From Podocnemis expansa (taxonomy: Eukaryota; Chordata; Testudines; Podocnemididae), in contig ML682013.1 in the NCBI GenBank assembly GCA_007922195.1, positions 18,793,882-18,857,881 on the forward strand: a DNA stretch of 64,000 nt, given 5' to 3'. Positions within the stretch are counted from its first letter, which is position 1; every line of letters begins with the position of its first letter. A program made the position numbers and the translations under genes. Shown piece by piece: positions 23,911 through 36,662 of this stretch. Under the pieces are notes generated by a model. That model had not been told where the DNA came from and searched no databases. It worked only from the letters and a program-made list of their open reading frames with translations.

Positions 23911-24437
23911 CTTCATCAAGATCAGGTTTGTGGTGTACCATGTATTAAAAAAGGAAAAAAAAAAAAAGAAAGAAAGTAAAAGAAAAAGACAAATCAGGAT
24001 TACATTTTAAGTGCAAATATTTCACATAATAATTACTACAACTGCTCTGCAGTCGGCAAACCTTCCCCCCTCTGTAGTGAAGTTCAATTTTTGTATCTTC
24101 CTTTTCACAGTCACATATAACCCAGCCAGCCATCTTAAATCTTGCATCTTAATTTGTTCATCAGTTATGTGACTTTCGCTGCCAGACCTTATGTCCTTTC
24201 TCTACTCATCTTTTCATGCTACCCCTGCATACCCTGATACAAATCCCCCCCCACCCCCGTCCAATACAAGAGTCTCTATCACCTCCTATTCAAATCTGTC
24301 TTCAAACTCACCTCTTCCATGAGGCCCATAAATTATCAGATAATGAAAGAAATGCCAAGTGACTGCTTCCTTTTGGTCTACATTTGCATCAGTCTTCTAA
24401 ACTGCAAAGTCACCATATTTTATTTATTGCATCAGCT

Positions 24438-24600
24438 TAAGTTCCCCCATCTTGAAAGCATCTGACGAAGTGGGATTTTCTCCCATGAAAGCTCATGCAA
24501 TAAATAAATTTGTTAGTCTTTAGAAGTGCCACCAGACTACTTGTTTATTTTGCTGAACTAGACTACCATGACTACCCCTTTGGAACCATATTTTATATCT
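24438..24600. repeat. Old amniote dispersed repeat
   Basis: It shares cccccatcttgaaag, gtgggattttctcccatgaa and aaatttgttagtcttta with 7674-7795, and ends actaccatgactacccctt. Same unnamed family as 7548-7795 and 8226-8415. Confidence 0.6.
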
Positions 24601-25204
24601 GTACTCAGGAGGGTACCAACCACAAAGCTGGCAAATGAACATGTTAGTTTCTTGTTGTTGGGATCAGTGTATGCGGTAAAGGTACAATACAATTTCTGTA
24701 CTGTTTACTTTTATTGTTAATACTATATTGGTGACCTTTGTTATTCTTAATTTTATAGCTGTGTGGCTAGGTACAAGGGAAGAGATACTAAGAGAAGAAA
24801 TGAAACTAAGAACTAGACCTCAACTCACATTTCAAGTCAAATCAAGCCCAACTGTTTTGCAAACAGCCTTCATTAAATATAATTTTCTTAGAAAAACAAA
24901 ATCATAAGAGAAAATTACAATTCATAAAGTTTGTGTTCTTTCTGTTTTTAAGTGAGAGCTGGCCACAGTTACTGATAATTTATGCCTACATTATGTGCTT
25001 TTTTCTTAGTGTTTATGAAAGTAGTTATAGCACAGAAGATACCACCACAACATGAGGATTTCACTTTCTCTAAGTTGATATCAAGCTAATCTTATAACCA
25101 GACACCTCAACATCCCATGCCTACATCTATATTTTCAAAATGAAGAAAAAAAAAATCTGTTCTGATTATACATGTTCAATTATTCCTCTACGGAATTCTC
25201 TTAC

Positions 25205-26040
25205 TAGTCTTTGTATTGGGACAGCTGCCCCATGCTGGCTAGAAGGGGTTAAGCAGACCCTTGAAGCGACAGGTAGTGAGAAAGGGCTGCAAGGTAGCCA
25301 ATCGGGGCCCAGAAGCCCAGCACAGAAGGAAGCTGGATGAGCAGAGCAGGTCAGTCAGTCCCAAGCGCTTGGCTGCCTAGAGGTAGGAGATCAGCACCCA
25401 GGACAGAGCTGTGGTTGTCTGAAGGAGCTCATCATAGCAGATATCCTGACAAAAGAGTGGAAGAGGTAGTGGGGTTATGGGTAAGTGGCCCAGGGAAAGC
25501 TGTTGAGAAATTGGGGGAGAGGTGGTGAAAGCCCATCATACACAGAGTAGTGGGCAGGCCCAGGTCCCTCCCTGTCTCCTTTGGACCACTACTGGAATGG
25601 TGGTAGACTGTAGTGGCCACTGATCTAATTGCCAGAATGAGGACTACAAAATCCCCTGGAAGGGTAAGGGGAGGGGGCATGGAGTGCGGCTTGGCCAGAG
25701 GGCCAAGTCCGGAAGAGGATGCAGTGTCTCCCAACAGTGGTGAGGACTACTGGCAGACCCTCAAGGAAGAATGATGTAGCACAGGCCACGGATGGTGGCG
25801 TTGGTTGGCTTGAGCTATTCTCCAGACCAGCGATTCTCAACCTTTTGCAGGTTGCGACACACGTGGCGGCATGCTGCAATCCTACAGGACACACCAGCCC
25901 ACTTCCCGCAGGCCAAATCCAGCCATTTCCCCAGCTGTCTGCAACATAATTACCACAGTGCAGTGACACAGTAATGTGTCCCAATGCAGTGGTTGAGAAC
26001 CACTGCTCTGGACTACTGGCAGAAGGCACCAGTCCAGTAA
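25205..26040. repeat. GC-rich dispersed-repeat-like block, unclassified
   Basis: A sharp rise in GC and CpG against the flanks, with no conserved frame. The style resembles LTR or UTR DNA of reptilian retroelements, but no LTR ends were seen. A hAT-type element (25828-26005) has inserted into it. The word ggactactggcaga occurs on both sides of that element (about 25744 and 26010). Confidence 0.3.
25828..26005. mobile_element. Non-autonomous hAT-type element, 178 bp
   Basis: Ends CAGCGATTCTCAACC and GGTTGAGAACCACTG are near-perfect inverted repeats. Flanks ctccagac (25820-25827) and ctctggac (26006-26013) agree at 6 of 8 bases. Same length class as 35091-35269 and 57929-58106. Confidence 0.85.
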
Positions 26041-27948
26041 TGAGTTCATGTCAGTCTGTTATCATCTTAAATTTAATTAACTTTTAAAGCTAATTAGAAA
26101 TCAGACTGTTAGAAGGAGAAGCCAACAGTCACATGAGTTTAAGCAATGTCCACATTTGAGCAACTGAATAATTTATTATTATTCTCTATCCCCAGGACAG
26201 GAGGTTAAGAGAGAGAAAAAGGTACGTAGAACACAACATGCTAACAAAACATCAACAGAATCAAAATCTAATGATTTTGAGTAGACTGCACAACATTTCA
26301 CAACTGTTAAACAGATGAAAGCCAAAATACAGAAACACTCATCTTTATCATTGCTTCCTTCTCCAGTGGAGTGTAAATCAGAAACAAACACAGACAAAAT
26401 ATCACACTACACTGATGTATTGGTTTTTAAAGCAAGTGGCTAAACTCACCAGAATCTCTTTTTCAGGTGTCAATGTAGTGGAAGGCCTTCCATGGAACCT
26501 GCAAAGCTTTCCATTATGTAGATGTTTACTGAAGCAGACAAATTATGTTGGTCTAAATAAAGCTACTTCACTCTTAGCTAATTATCAAAGGCCAAAGCTA
26601 TCCATGTATGCTCAATTACACAGAGAAATGATGCACTATTAATTTTGGTGGCTGGTGCTATTATGAGTGTCACTATGTATTTTTTTTCTTTCATCAGTTC
26701 TTCACAGCAGCAAAGCAGATGCTTATGCATAAACTGTTTATTCTGATTTAAGCTGCCCTGATAGTATACTTACATTCTCCACTTAGAAGATATTTATTTA
26801 CATACTATTCATTGTTTCCTGTGAGGTTTAATTCGGCTATACGGACTTCAGAGATTATAAGACAAAAAACAAAACAAAAACAAAAAAAGCATAACACCTG
26901 TGTTGTTTTCTTTATCCTTTCAGTGACCTATGACTCATCTGCACGATGAACAAAAATTTTGGGCTCTGTTTCAAGGGCAAAGCTGAAACATTAACGAAAC
27001 TTTTTTCCATACATGCTATTAGTTTTAAATCAGGACTCTAAACAGCTGTTGGACTACAAGATTGTACAACATGCGATGGGCTGGCTGTTATCACCACACT
27101 CACCTAACCTTAGGCTTTTGATAGCTCTCAGTAGCTTCTCCAAAATCTCTGTACTTTCACTGGTACCCCAGGTCCTATAACTAAAGGTGCAACACAAGGG
27201 ATACAATGTTGAATAAAAGACACAATTAACAGTGGGGTCCCTGTTGTATTATTTTAGAATATATGGGCCAAAGGTATTCACATAGCTAAGTCAGTTTCCA
27301 ACCTAAAACAAGATTTAGTATTTGATATATAGAGATTTCAGCCTGCTTAGTATCATGGCAAGCATATTTTCTGAAATCTTTTTGGCCTTTTATGAAAGAT
27401 ACCAGAGAAGAAGGAAAAACAGACCATTAAAGCACTTGAACTGTAAAGTACTGAATAAAGTATTCATTTCAGCAACATTCCTTATTCCCTTTCTCTGTAG
27501 GTGGGGAGCATTTTTAGAAGGGATCATCTTCTTTTTGATAGCCTCTTAGATGACATTAAGGAGAACTGTTCTTTTGGTGAAAACAAATAGGTAGAACAGG
27601 TAGGAGCTGCTGTTGTAAAAAAATCTTATCAATTTCACCAAAATAAGATAAACACAGGCAAAGAAGAGAGGAAAAAACAGCAAGAATAGAAAACAGAGCT
27701 TGTGTGTCTGCTGTTGCCTGTCACTTGCAACCTCACTGCTGGAGAAACACAAGCACTGCACATATCTTATCAACCGCTCCAAAACCTTGCAAACTTCTAC
27801 CACCATCTTACAGAAGTGCTGAAAAATATGCAGTCTTGACTGGCTAATCCAGACTCTTATTAGACACAGGAGAAAAAGAGAAGAATAGGCAACAGAAGAG
27901 GCAGGGAAGGAAAAGGACATACAAAGGGAGGCAGAGGGAAGAGGCAAG

Positions 27949-28568
27949 TAGATCCCTGAAGATCTGCGGATGCGGTAGCAGATAACCACAGACCCAAGGC
28001 TGTGGACTGATCCGCAAATGCAGATTATACTTTTCTCTGCCCACAGTGTGATCTATTGCTACACTTGCCGCTATGATCCATTTCAGTAGCACACAGGGGA
28101 ACAATGAAGTGCTCCAGCCAATCCTAGCTCAGCTCTGATTCTGGTCTGCCAGCCAATCAGTCTCAGTTACAGCAGGCTGTGGCTTGGAGAGCCACCACTC
28201 ACTGGCAGTCAGCCAGCACGCTGGCCTCTGATTGGCTCATCCCCCATGACTTCCCCCCCACTTCCTTTTCTTGTTTGCAGTTTGCATGCCATACTGCCAA
28301 TTAGAGATTTCACTGGTGGCCAAGGAAATCTGTTTGACAGCACAATGTATGAACTGCAAACAAGAAAAGGAAAAAGTGGGCAGGACCTATATAGGGAAAT
28401 GAGCCAATCAAAGACTAAAATGCTGACTCTGAGCCCAAGCTTGGTTGTGGATGAGGTTACAGATACAGAAAAAAACATGGCATGCAGATCACAAACTGGA
28501 TAGGTATTGTCACTGAGCAGATGCAGAGCGGGTATGGATCCACATTTTTGTATCTGCACAGGGCTCTA
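27949..28568. mobile_element. Non-autonomous hAT-type element, 620 bp, with internal hairpin
   Basis: It starts TAGATCCCTG, ends CAGGGCTCTA, and is flanked by gaggcaag (27941-27948) and gagacaag (28569-28576), 7 of 8 identical. Inside, a long inverted repeat (about 28230-28290 against 28347-28410) has the core arms cttccttttcttgtttgcag and ctgcaaacaagaaaagg. Part of the element (about 28090-28210) matches about 39183-39330. Confidence 0.7.
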
Positions 28569-28924
28569 GAGACAAGTTTCATATCCAGAGTGGTATTTGG
28601 GATTTACCTGAAGCCTATGGAAATGGCAGTGTTGCCTGGCTCTCCTCTCTGCTCCAGGCAGGTCAGGACAATTTCCAGAATCACATTGTCAAAGGTCTGG
28701 GCCTCAGAGATGATGGAGTGGCAACCATGATGGTGAAGCTCACTCCAGTAGCCAAATTTTCTCCAGAAATCCCCCCCCCCTTTTTTTATTTTTAAGGATC
28801 AACACAGGGAGTGATGGACAGCGTAGCCAATCCCCTCATTACTTAATCCTAGTATTTAAGCCCTAGTTTCTGATCCACCAATTTTGGTTTAGGGATTTTT
28901 CACTCTTACACTCTTCTTGTTTAC

Positions 28925-30420
28925 CAGGCATGATAAATCAAGAAAGATCATTGAAAAATCATGGAAGACAAGTGAGGCCCTGGAGGAGTGAAAAAGTGAA
29001 AATATAGTACCCATCTACCAAAAAGGAATTACGAGCCAGGAAGGGAATTACAGACTAGTCAGTTTAACCTCTGTACGAGGAAAAATAATAGAACAGATAA
29101 TTAAGGAGTCGATTTGCAAACATCTAGAAGAGACTAAGGTGCTCAGGGCCAGTCAGTATGAATTTGTCAACAACAAATTAAGTCAGACCAACCTGATAAC
29201 TTTTTTCTATGATATGGTAACAAGCCTCGTGGATAGAGGAGAAGTGGTAGATATTGTATATCTATACTTTAGTAAGCCATTTGATACAGTCTTGCATCAC
29301 ATTCTTATTAATAAACTGGGGAGGTACAAGCTAGATGGAGCTACTATATGATGGGTGAAAAACTGGTTGGATAACTGCTCCTTGAGAGTGGTTACCAATG
29401 GTTCACATTCAGGCTAGAAGGACATAACTAGGGGGGTGCCACAGGGATCTGTCCTGGGTCTGGTTTTGGTCAACATTTTTATCAATGACTTAGATGATGG
29501 CATAGAGAGCAAACTTGTAAAGTTTGCAGATGATATCAAGCTGGGAGGGGGATTCCAAGTGTTTTGAAGGATAGGATCACAATTTAAAATGATTTGGATA
29601 AACTGGTGAAATGGTCTGAGATAAATAGAATGAAATTCAATAAAGAAAAGTGCCAAGTACTCCACTTGGGGTTGAACAACCCATTGAGCATATATAAAAT
29701 GGGCAATGACTGCTTAGGAAGAAGTACTGAAGAAAGGGATCTGGGTGTAAAAGTGGATCACAAGCTAAATATGAATCAGCAGTGTAATACAGTTGCAAAA
29801 AAAAAAAAAAAGCTAACACCATTCTGGGGTGCATTAACAGGAGCACTGTGAGCAAAACATGAGTTGTAATTCTTCCACTCTACTCTGCACTGATTAGGCC
29901 TCAACTTGAGTACTGTGTCCAGTTTTGGTTTCCTCATTTAAAAAAAGAATGTGGAGAAACTGGAAAAAGTCCAGAGAAGGGCAAGAAAATTATTAGAGGT
30001 CTGTAACATTTGACGTATGAGTGAAGACTGGAAGAGCTGGGTTTGTTTAATCTAGAAAAAAGGAGACTAACAGGGATATGATAATAGTTTTCAAATACCT
30101 AAAGGGCTGTTATGAGGAAGAAGGAGAAAAATTATTCTCTTTAATCACAGATGATAGGACAAGAAACAACAGGCTTAAATTACAGCAAGGGAGGTTCAGC
30201 TTAGACATTAGGAAAAAATTCCTAACTGTCAGGTGATTAACCACTGAAATAAGTTGCCTTGGCAGGTTGTGGAATCTCTTAGATTGGAGGTTTTTGAGAG
30301 CAGGTTAGACAAACACCTGTTCGGGATGGTTTAACAGCGGTACTTGGTCCTGCCATGAGTGCAGGGAATTTGACAGGATGACCTAACCATGGTACCTTCC
30401 AGTTTCTATGATTCTATGAT
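28925..30420 (+). mobile_element. CR1 LINE fragment, decayed
   Basis: The reverse transcriptase region and tail of a CR1 run to a catgg...ttctatgattctatgat 3' end. Recognisable pieces in shifting frames are GNYRLVSLTSVRGKIIEQII, VDIVYLYFSKPFD (motif A Asp replaced by Tyr), GVPQGSVLG and FADDIKLGG. Several stops and frameshifts are present. It is an inactive copy, older than the one at 16050-17566. Confidence 0.92.
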
Positions 30421-31616
30421 CTTAACACAGTCCTTCAGTTGTATCAATGTGCCTTTTAATTTGGACCAATTCTGTCTGGCTCCTCTTTTGTACCTTTTCT
30501 CATCAACATTTATTAACAGAGGTTATTGGGACATCTCATGAGCTTACATTCACTTCTTATAGTTGAGCTCATAATTAGGGTAAATTTGTAGACATAATTA
30601 TCACAGCATGCCATCCAAGCATGTTATAAAGATAGCATGTTTAAATTTCTTTAAAATGGGAAAATAGAGGAGGCATTCATGTTGGATTTTCTAATGGTGA
30701 TAATAAACCTTGAGGTCATTAACACAGATCAATCCACTGTGGAAGCCACACCCCTGCCCATCTGCAGTACTGGCAAACATAACATCATTTTTCAGCTCCA
30801 AAACCATAAGTGCCTCTGCCACTTAAGCTAGACGATCTCTCTGTTAGTGGTGGTAGAGTCCCTTATCTTCCTAGCTAGTCAGTCAGTTAAAAATGACATT
30901 ATGCGTACTGCCAGTATACTACACAGGATAGCGTTGAAAAAGATAAATCTCAGGTTTTTCAATGCTACTTTTCAGACAGTTATGTTCCTACACCTTTTAT
31001 AAGATTCCTTCACACTTTTTCCCAACTTCCAAATCTAAGTCTTTACAGATTACTTAACTAGAACATCTTGGATAAGCACAAATATTTTTGATGATAGCAT
31101 TTGAATGAAAGATTGTTTCCAATGGTGTTTATTTCCACTTACATTAAAAACCATAGCAGGTGCTACCAATGAGTCAGACGTGGAACACATTAACCCAACT
31201 ATCTGGAACATGAGTTTAATTTTAAAATCCCAAAGATGAGCAAAGACTATGGAAAAAAGGATAAAGTCAGGGATCTTGAGATGGACAGTGTCTTTTTGCA
31301 ACTTTTTAACATCTATGCTTTTCTGTTACAGAGACAGTCTTCCTCCTTACACTGTAATACAAAGTAGAGCTGCTGCACAAAAAACTGTCTACTGCTAAAT
31401 TCTGGCAGTCAAAGATCTGAACCAAAAGCACTATTCACCTCAGTGACATGTTAACCTCAAAAATCTGATGTTCTGGGGCAGAAAGAACTCATTTTTTAAA
31501 ACTACAAGTTCCCTAAAAGTGGAGGCTGGAGACAGACGAGCCCACACAGCCATAATAATCTTCTTTAATTCTTCCAGCTTCCCATCAAGAGGTACATAGA
31601 CCCTTTTGCTATACAG

Positions 31617-32411
31617 CAGAGGTGCCAAACTCATTCACTGTGGGAGACAACACTGGAGACCAAGACACCTGACGCGGGCAATGTGTCTGCCTAGGCTCCC
31701 CAACCCTTTCCCCTGCCACAATCAGAGCAGCATGGCCTCCCCTTTCCTTTTCCCTATTGCACAGGCTCGGACACTCTCCCTGTCCTGTGGGCTCCCCTTC
31801 TCCACGCTGGCTCCTAGAACCTCTCCTACTGTGCAGCTCCCATACACCCCTTCCCCTTACCTTACCATGTGGCAGCATGCTATCAGTCTGTCACAATCAC
31901 AGACACAGGCAGGCTGGGCTCCTGCCTCCCCCCTCCCCGCCCACTCACTGTCAGTCACTCAGCATGCTGGCCTTTGGTTGGGCTCAGTCCCAGCTGGCCT
32001 TTGATAGGCTCATTCCCACATGGGCCCCTGCTACTTTTTCCTTTCTTATTTGTGCTTTGTGCAATGTGCTCTCAATCAAATCAGCATGTGGACTGACAAT
32101 CAAGGTGGGAGGGGATCCCCAGGAGCCCAGCCCAGCCTGCTGGGACTGAGACTCTGAATGATTGGCCGACCACAGCAGAGCTCAGCCAGCATTGGCTAGA
32201 GCACTTCCTTTTGCTCCCTTGTGCTTTGACACAGATCATGTGAGTGAGCCAGAAGCACGCCTATCCCTGCTCTGCCAACGGCAGCCTGGCTTTGCTGTAT
32301 GCTACTGCTGCAGCGAACTCCCAGACACAGTGCAGGTAGCAGCTCCGTGGGCCAGATTAGCACCCTTGGCGGGCCAGATCCAGCCCCTGGGCCTTAAGTC
32401 TGACACCCCTG
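31617..32411. mobile_element. Non-autonomous hAT-type element, 795 bp
   Basis: Ends CAGAGGTGCCAAACTCA and GTCTGACACCCCTG are inverted. Flanks ctatacag (31609-31616) and ctataaac (32412-32419) agree at 6 of 8. The interior is GC-rich with no conserved frame. Part of it (about 31940-32240) is related to the 27949-28568 interior. Confidence 0.8.
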
Positions 32412-35090
32412 CTATAAACTGAGACATATTTGCTCTAAAACTCTAAAATGGTGCAGCTCTTTTGGTAAACAGTTTTCTCCATTTTTGATCAAGTACAGGG
32501 AGGGGCAGACAAGCTTTGAGAGCCAGGGACAAGACAGATCTAGGAAAGAGAAATCTCCTCCCTCTCCCTTCATTAGGTTAAAGGGCTGAAGTATTATATG
32601 CTATGCTACACAACACTGTAAAAATGGCAAGAGAACTCTGTAAATAAACTATGTGTTGTTTACTAGCAGAGAGTCTTCAAGTTATCTGGTTGTGCAGAGG
32701 AAGGCAGGAGTGGAATAAACACACTGTTACACCATTTCTCTATCACTCTCCTCCCCACATATCTAAAACAAGCTAGCCTGTCTCTCATCATAAAGTTTCA
32801 CTGCTGCCAAGGGTAAAAAAGCCTTTTCCCATGAAGCATCTTTCACATGGAACACCCTTTCTATACTACATCACCTCAGAACTTTCATTGCTTCTCAAAT
32901 ACATTCTTACAAGATTTCATCCCTCCAGTTTTCCTTCCCTCTTGCAATTATCAGAGTAAACAGGTAAAAGTCTTGCAGCCCTCCACCTGAAGGGGCACAG
33001 CTAGTATGAACTGTCCTAGTTCCACTGACATCAATGAAGAGCAAATTTTCACAGCAAAATGTTCTAAAGCAAGCTTTAAAAATTATTAAATGTATTTTTT
33101 TAAAAAAAATATTAAAATCTAAATTATTAAAATATTAAAAATTGCAAAACATTGCCAAAAAAGCTTTTGAATAACTACTATACGCTTTCATGGAACTTTT
33201 GTAAGCAAAAGACATTTCTAATTTGTTGAGAATATTATTCACAGGAAATTATTCAGGAACAGCTACCATTCCTCCTGATGAAGATATAGAAGACTTACTT
33301 CAAAGCTGAATAGCACAGATCCCAACTAGGTTTGGACTTGGGAGCTTTAACTTATTACTTATTTTTGCCAAATGAGAGACCCAGTACATGTCCTACTGGG
33401 AGCAAAAGACCCCAAAATGCTGCAAAAATTGTACATGACAGCAAACTATTATTTAAAAACAACCATGTCTTGATTTGAAATATAACTGCTGAAAACAACA
33501 TACGAACAGATTTTTCTTTATCAACAGTCAGGAAAGTGTTCTGTACCTTAGAGGCTGCATACACACAACACCTTGCTGTAACAAAGATAGCTTGAAAAAA
33601 AGTTCTCAGTCATTAGCTACATACAAACAGCAAAGGATCTAACTTATGGCTAAGACTAGCAGGTTAAACTTAACATTCATTAACCAAAGTTATCCAAATT
33701 TTAGTTACATGCTTGAGGTAATTTAGTTTTTAAAGTCACAATGATTATTATAAATGGCAGTTACCAGCAAAAGCACTTTTCATCTTCAAATGCTACACAT
33801 TAACAATTCCTCAGTATTCAAGTTAAAGAATGAAACAAAGCATTTTTTAGCTTAGCTTCCTTTGTACTACTACTTCACACTTCTTTCATTTTAACTGAAT
33901 AGCTCTATTTAAGCAACCAAATTTCAGACAATCATTACATGACCATCTAACTGCACAAGAGCAGCTAAAGTTGAAATGCAATATGTAAAGGAAAAAAACC
34001 ACACATGCATGCTTATCTTTGCTTCTTTTGTAATAGTTGACACTAACCTGCCACAAACTGACCCAATAAGCTTTCATACCAGGCAGACAGTCACATATCA
34101 TAAAAGGTTTTCATGTCTGTCATGGTAAATAAGCTCACTTACAGAATGCTGACCTTGGTCAGCTTTTTAGCTAACTATATTCACAGAGTTCAGACAACTC
34201 AAAACAAATCTCCAGGCACTGTGCTGTCACACAGCAAGAATCAAAAAGGGCAAAGCCACAATCAAAGCTGCAGTTGAGGTCCTCAGCAGGGGTCTGCTCA
34301 AGGCCCATACAGAGAGATTAACGGAAGTCTCAGCAGGTGTTCTAGGTCTCATGCACATAGGAGAAGCAGACCTGAGGAAAACCAAAAGATGAACACAGAG
34401 CACTGTCAGAAGAGACAGGCCACCACCAAAGCAGCACAGCAGTCTGAGACACAAGAGATAATCTGATCTGAAGCCAACTGAGCAAAAGTGAAATGATGGT
34501 AGTAATTCTTAAATTAAAGAGGGATATGGCATACATCTTACAGAATAGGATACCCTTACTGCCCTATGCAAATAACCTTTCCCTCTGCTCTGCACGCTAC
34601 CCTGAAAATATTCATTATCCTTAAGTGAAATAACTAAACTAACATTTAAAAAAACACAGATTGACAAGCCACATACACAGTACAGCTTTCCCTATATTAG
34701 GAGGGCCATGTTTAGCAAAATATGCAGCCAGACTTGGAAAAATATATATAAAAATGGAAAACTAGAGAAAATACATATTTTAAGCATTTTAAAAACTGAT
34801 GACACCCTGTGTCTGATAACACCCTGAAACCCTGTATTTGCCAACATTATATAATTATAATACTTTCTGCATAAAGAATGTCTTGTTTGCGGGTATTATC
34901 TAAAAAGTCTTGATCTGCTTAACATTACTACCTCGTTGGACTACACGTGCTAACATATATGTGAAACGGCCAGACCTGCTAACAGCCCATCAAGGAGGAT
35001 CTGATCTCTCAACCCTGATCCCTGGAGACTATCCAAAGATCAGACAGACACAGTGGCAAGTTCCAAAGTAGTAGCCTTCTTAGTCCATTT

Positions 35091-35269
35091 CAGCGGTTCT
35101 CAACCACTGGGTCAGGACACATTACTGTGTCACCACACATTGGTAAGAGTGTCGCAGAGAGCCAGGAAGATGGCTGTGTTTGAACTTGGGGAAATGGGCT
35201 TTTGTTTCCTGCAGGATCATAATCTGACACCAAGTGTGTTGCAACCTGCAAAAAAGCTGAGAACCAGTG
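35091..35269. mobile_element. Non-autonomous hAT-type element, 179 bp
   Basis: Ends CAGCGGTTCTCAACC and GCTGAGAACCAGTG. Interior words gggtcaggacacattactgt and caggatcataatctgacac resemble the copies at 25828 and 57929. The flanking 8-mers are poorly matched. Confidence 0.8.
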
Positions 35270-36132
35270 GTCTAGACACACAAAAACAAACAAGGAGTCT
35301 TGTTACACTTTTTTAAAAAGACAAATGAATTTAAACCTCACGAAATATGATAAATTCATTAATCTTTAAAAATGCTGTAAGACTGTTTGTTTTGAGACAC
35401 AGTGGGACACTGATAAACCAATGTGGAGCAGCCCCTATATCACATGCATTGACTGTTCCAACAAGTTATCCATAGCTGTAAAAGAAGGAAAATGACATCA
35501 TTGCAGGTTGTCTCTCTCCTCCAACTCAATGCCTGACAGAATGTCTAGATGTCAAAGAACTTTGGACTGGAGGCAGGAGGGAAAAGCAGACTCTGCCTGT
35601 AAACTAAAGACTGGCAGCCTGTATCTACCATCTCTAAGGGTGGGATAATTTTTAGATTCAAATCCTAGTAGTGTGCAGAGTTTAGACTACAGTCTTACAT
35701 TTATTCCTTTGGTAACTTTTTTAAATCTCTACACTTACCATTTATGAACTTAAAATCTATCTTTTGTAGTTAATAAATCTGTTTTATCTAAAAGAGTGTG
35801 GCATTGGTTGAAGTGACTGGGAAATCTGCTCAAGTTACAAAGGCTGATGCATGTCCACTTTCCTTTGATGGACAGGCAAACTGAATATGGTTTCTGACCA
35901 ATGCAAGACAGTATAATTCTGAGGCAGTGCTGGAGAACTGGCTGTGCTCCTGTATTGCTGGTTTTAGAGTGGCTCGGCAAAGCACTCATAAAAACGCAGT
36001 TGGGTATGTCCCCTGATTGTGGATGCTTGTTTAAGTCTAGCTTGCTGACAGCATCACAGAGTGAGAGGCAACCCTGGTAAAGATTCATGCAAAGTTGCTG
36101 GCTGTGGTGCCTGGCATGCCATTCAACTAGGT

Positions 36133-36662
36133 CAGCAGTTCCCTGCCTTTATGGCTGGGGGCCCCTCTGGAACCAAAAAAAGCTTTGCGGCCCCGTGGGC
36201 AGAATCTGGCCTGTGCTGCTCTCCTGCTGGGGAGCAGGAGCCACCACAGCTATAGCTCCCTCCCCCTGCCCGTGTAGCCACCGTGGCCCAATCAGGAAGC
36301 AGGGGCTGCAGGGGCCATGGTCCTTTGCCCCTGCCTCCCCACCCCGAGTGCTCCCCACCCACCAGCCTGTTCTCCACCCCCCACACTGGTTCCCCATCCC
36401 CAACCCCCCAGGCCACCTTTCTTCCACCCCTTACCTGGTCACCAGAGCTGCTGGCACTTGGCCACCCCCAGGCTACTTTCCCTGAGCATGCCCAGGGTAG
36501 GAGTTTTAAAAACTCCTTGCCTGGGGGAAGCCCCCTCCTCGCCAGAAGCCTGGGTCTCCCTGGCAATTGGCTTCCAGCCCCAGCACCCAGCCTGTCCGCA
36601 GACCCCCTGGAATAACTCTGCAGCCCCCAGGGGTCTGTGGACCACAGGCTGGGAACCACTGG
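36133..36662. mobile_element. GC-rich non-autonomous hAT-type element, 530 bp
   Basis: Ends CAGCAGTTCCCTGCC and GGCTGGGAACCACTG. Flanks aactaggt (36125-36132) and gactaggt (36663-36670) agree at 7 of 8. It shares a long 3' block (gagcatgcccagggtagg onward) with the element at 63111-63774. Overlapping long frames on both strands here are a by-product of high GC. Confidence 0.85.

Noticed and set aside
31606..32422. Open frames of up to 132 codons
   Set aside because: They lie within the hAT-type element at 31617-32411. Low-complexity Pro/Ser/Leu translations with no domain.
34227..34536. Hydrophobic minus-strand frames resembling a small membrane protein
   Set aside because: Two frames overlap with similar hydrophobicity, which points to T-rich composition. 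No conserved motif or signal structure supports a gene.
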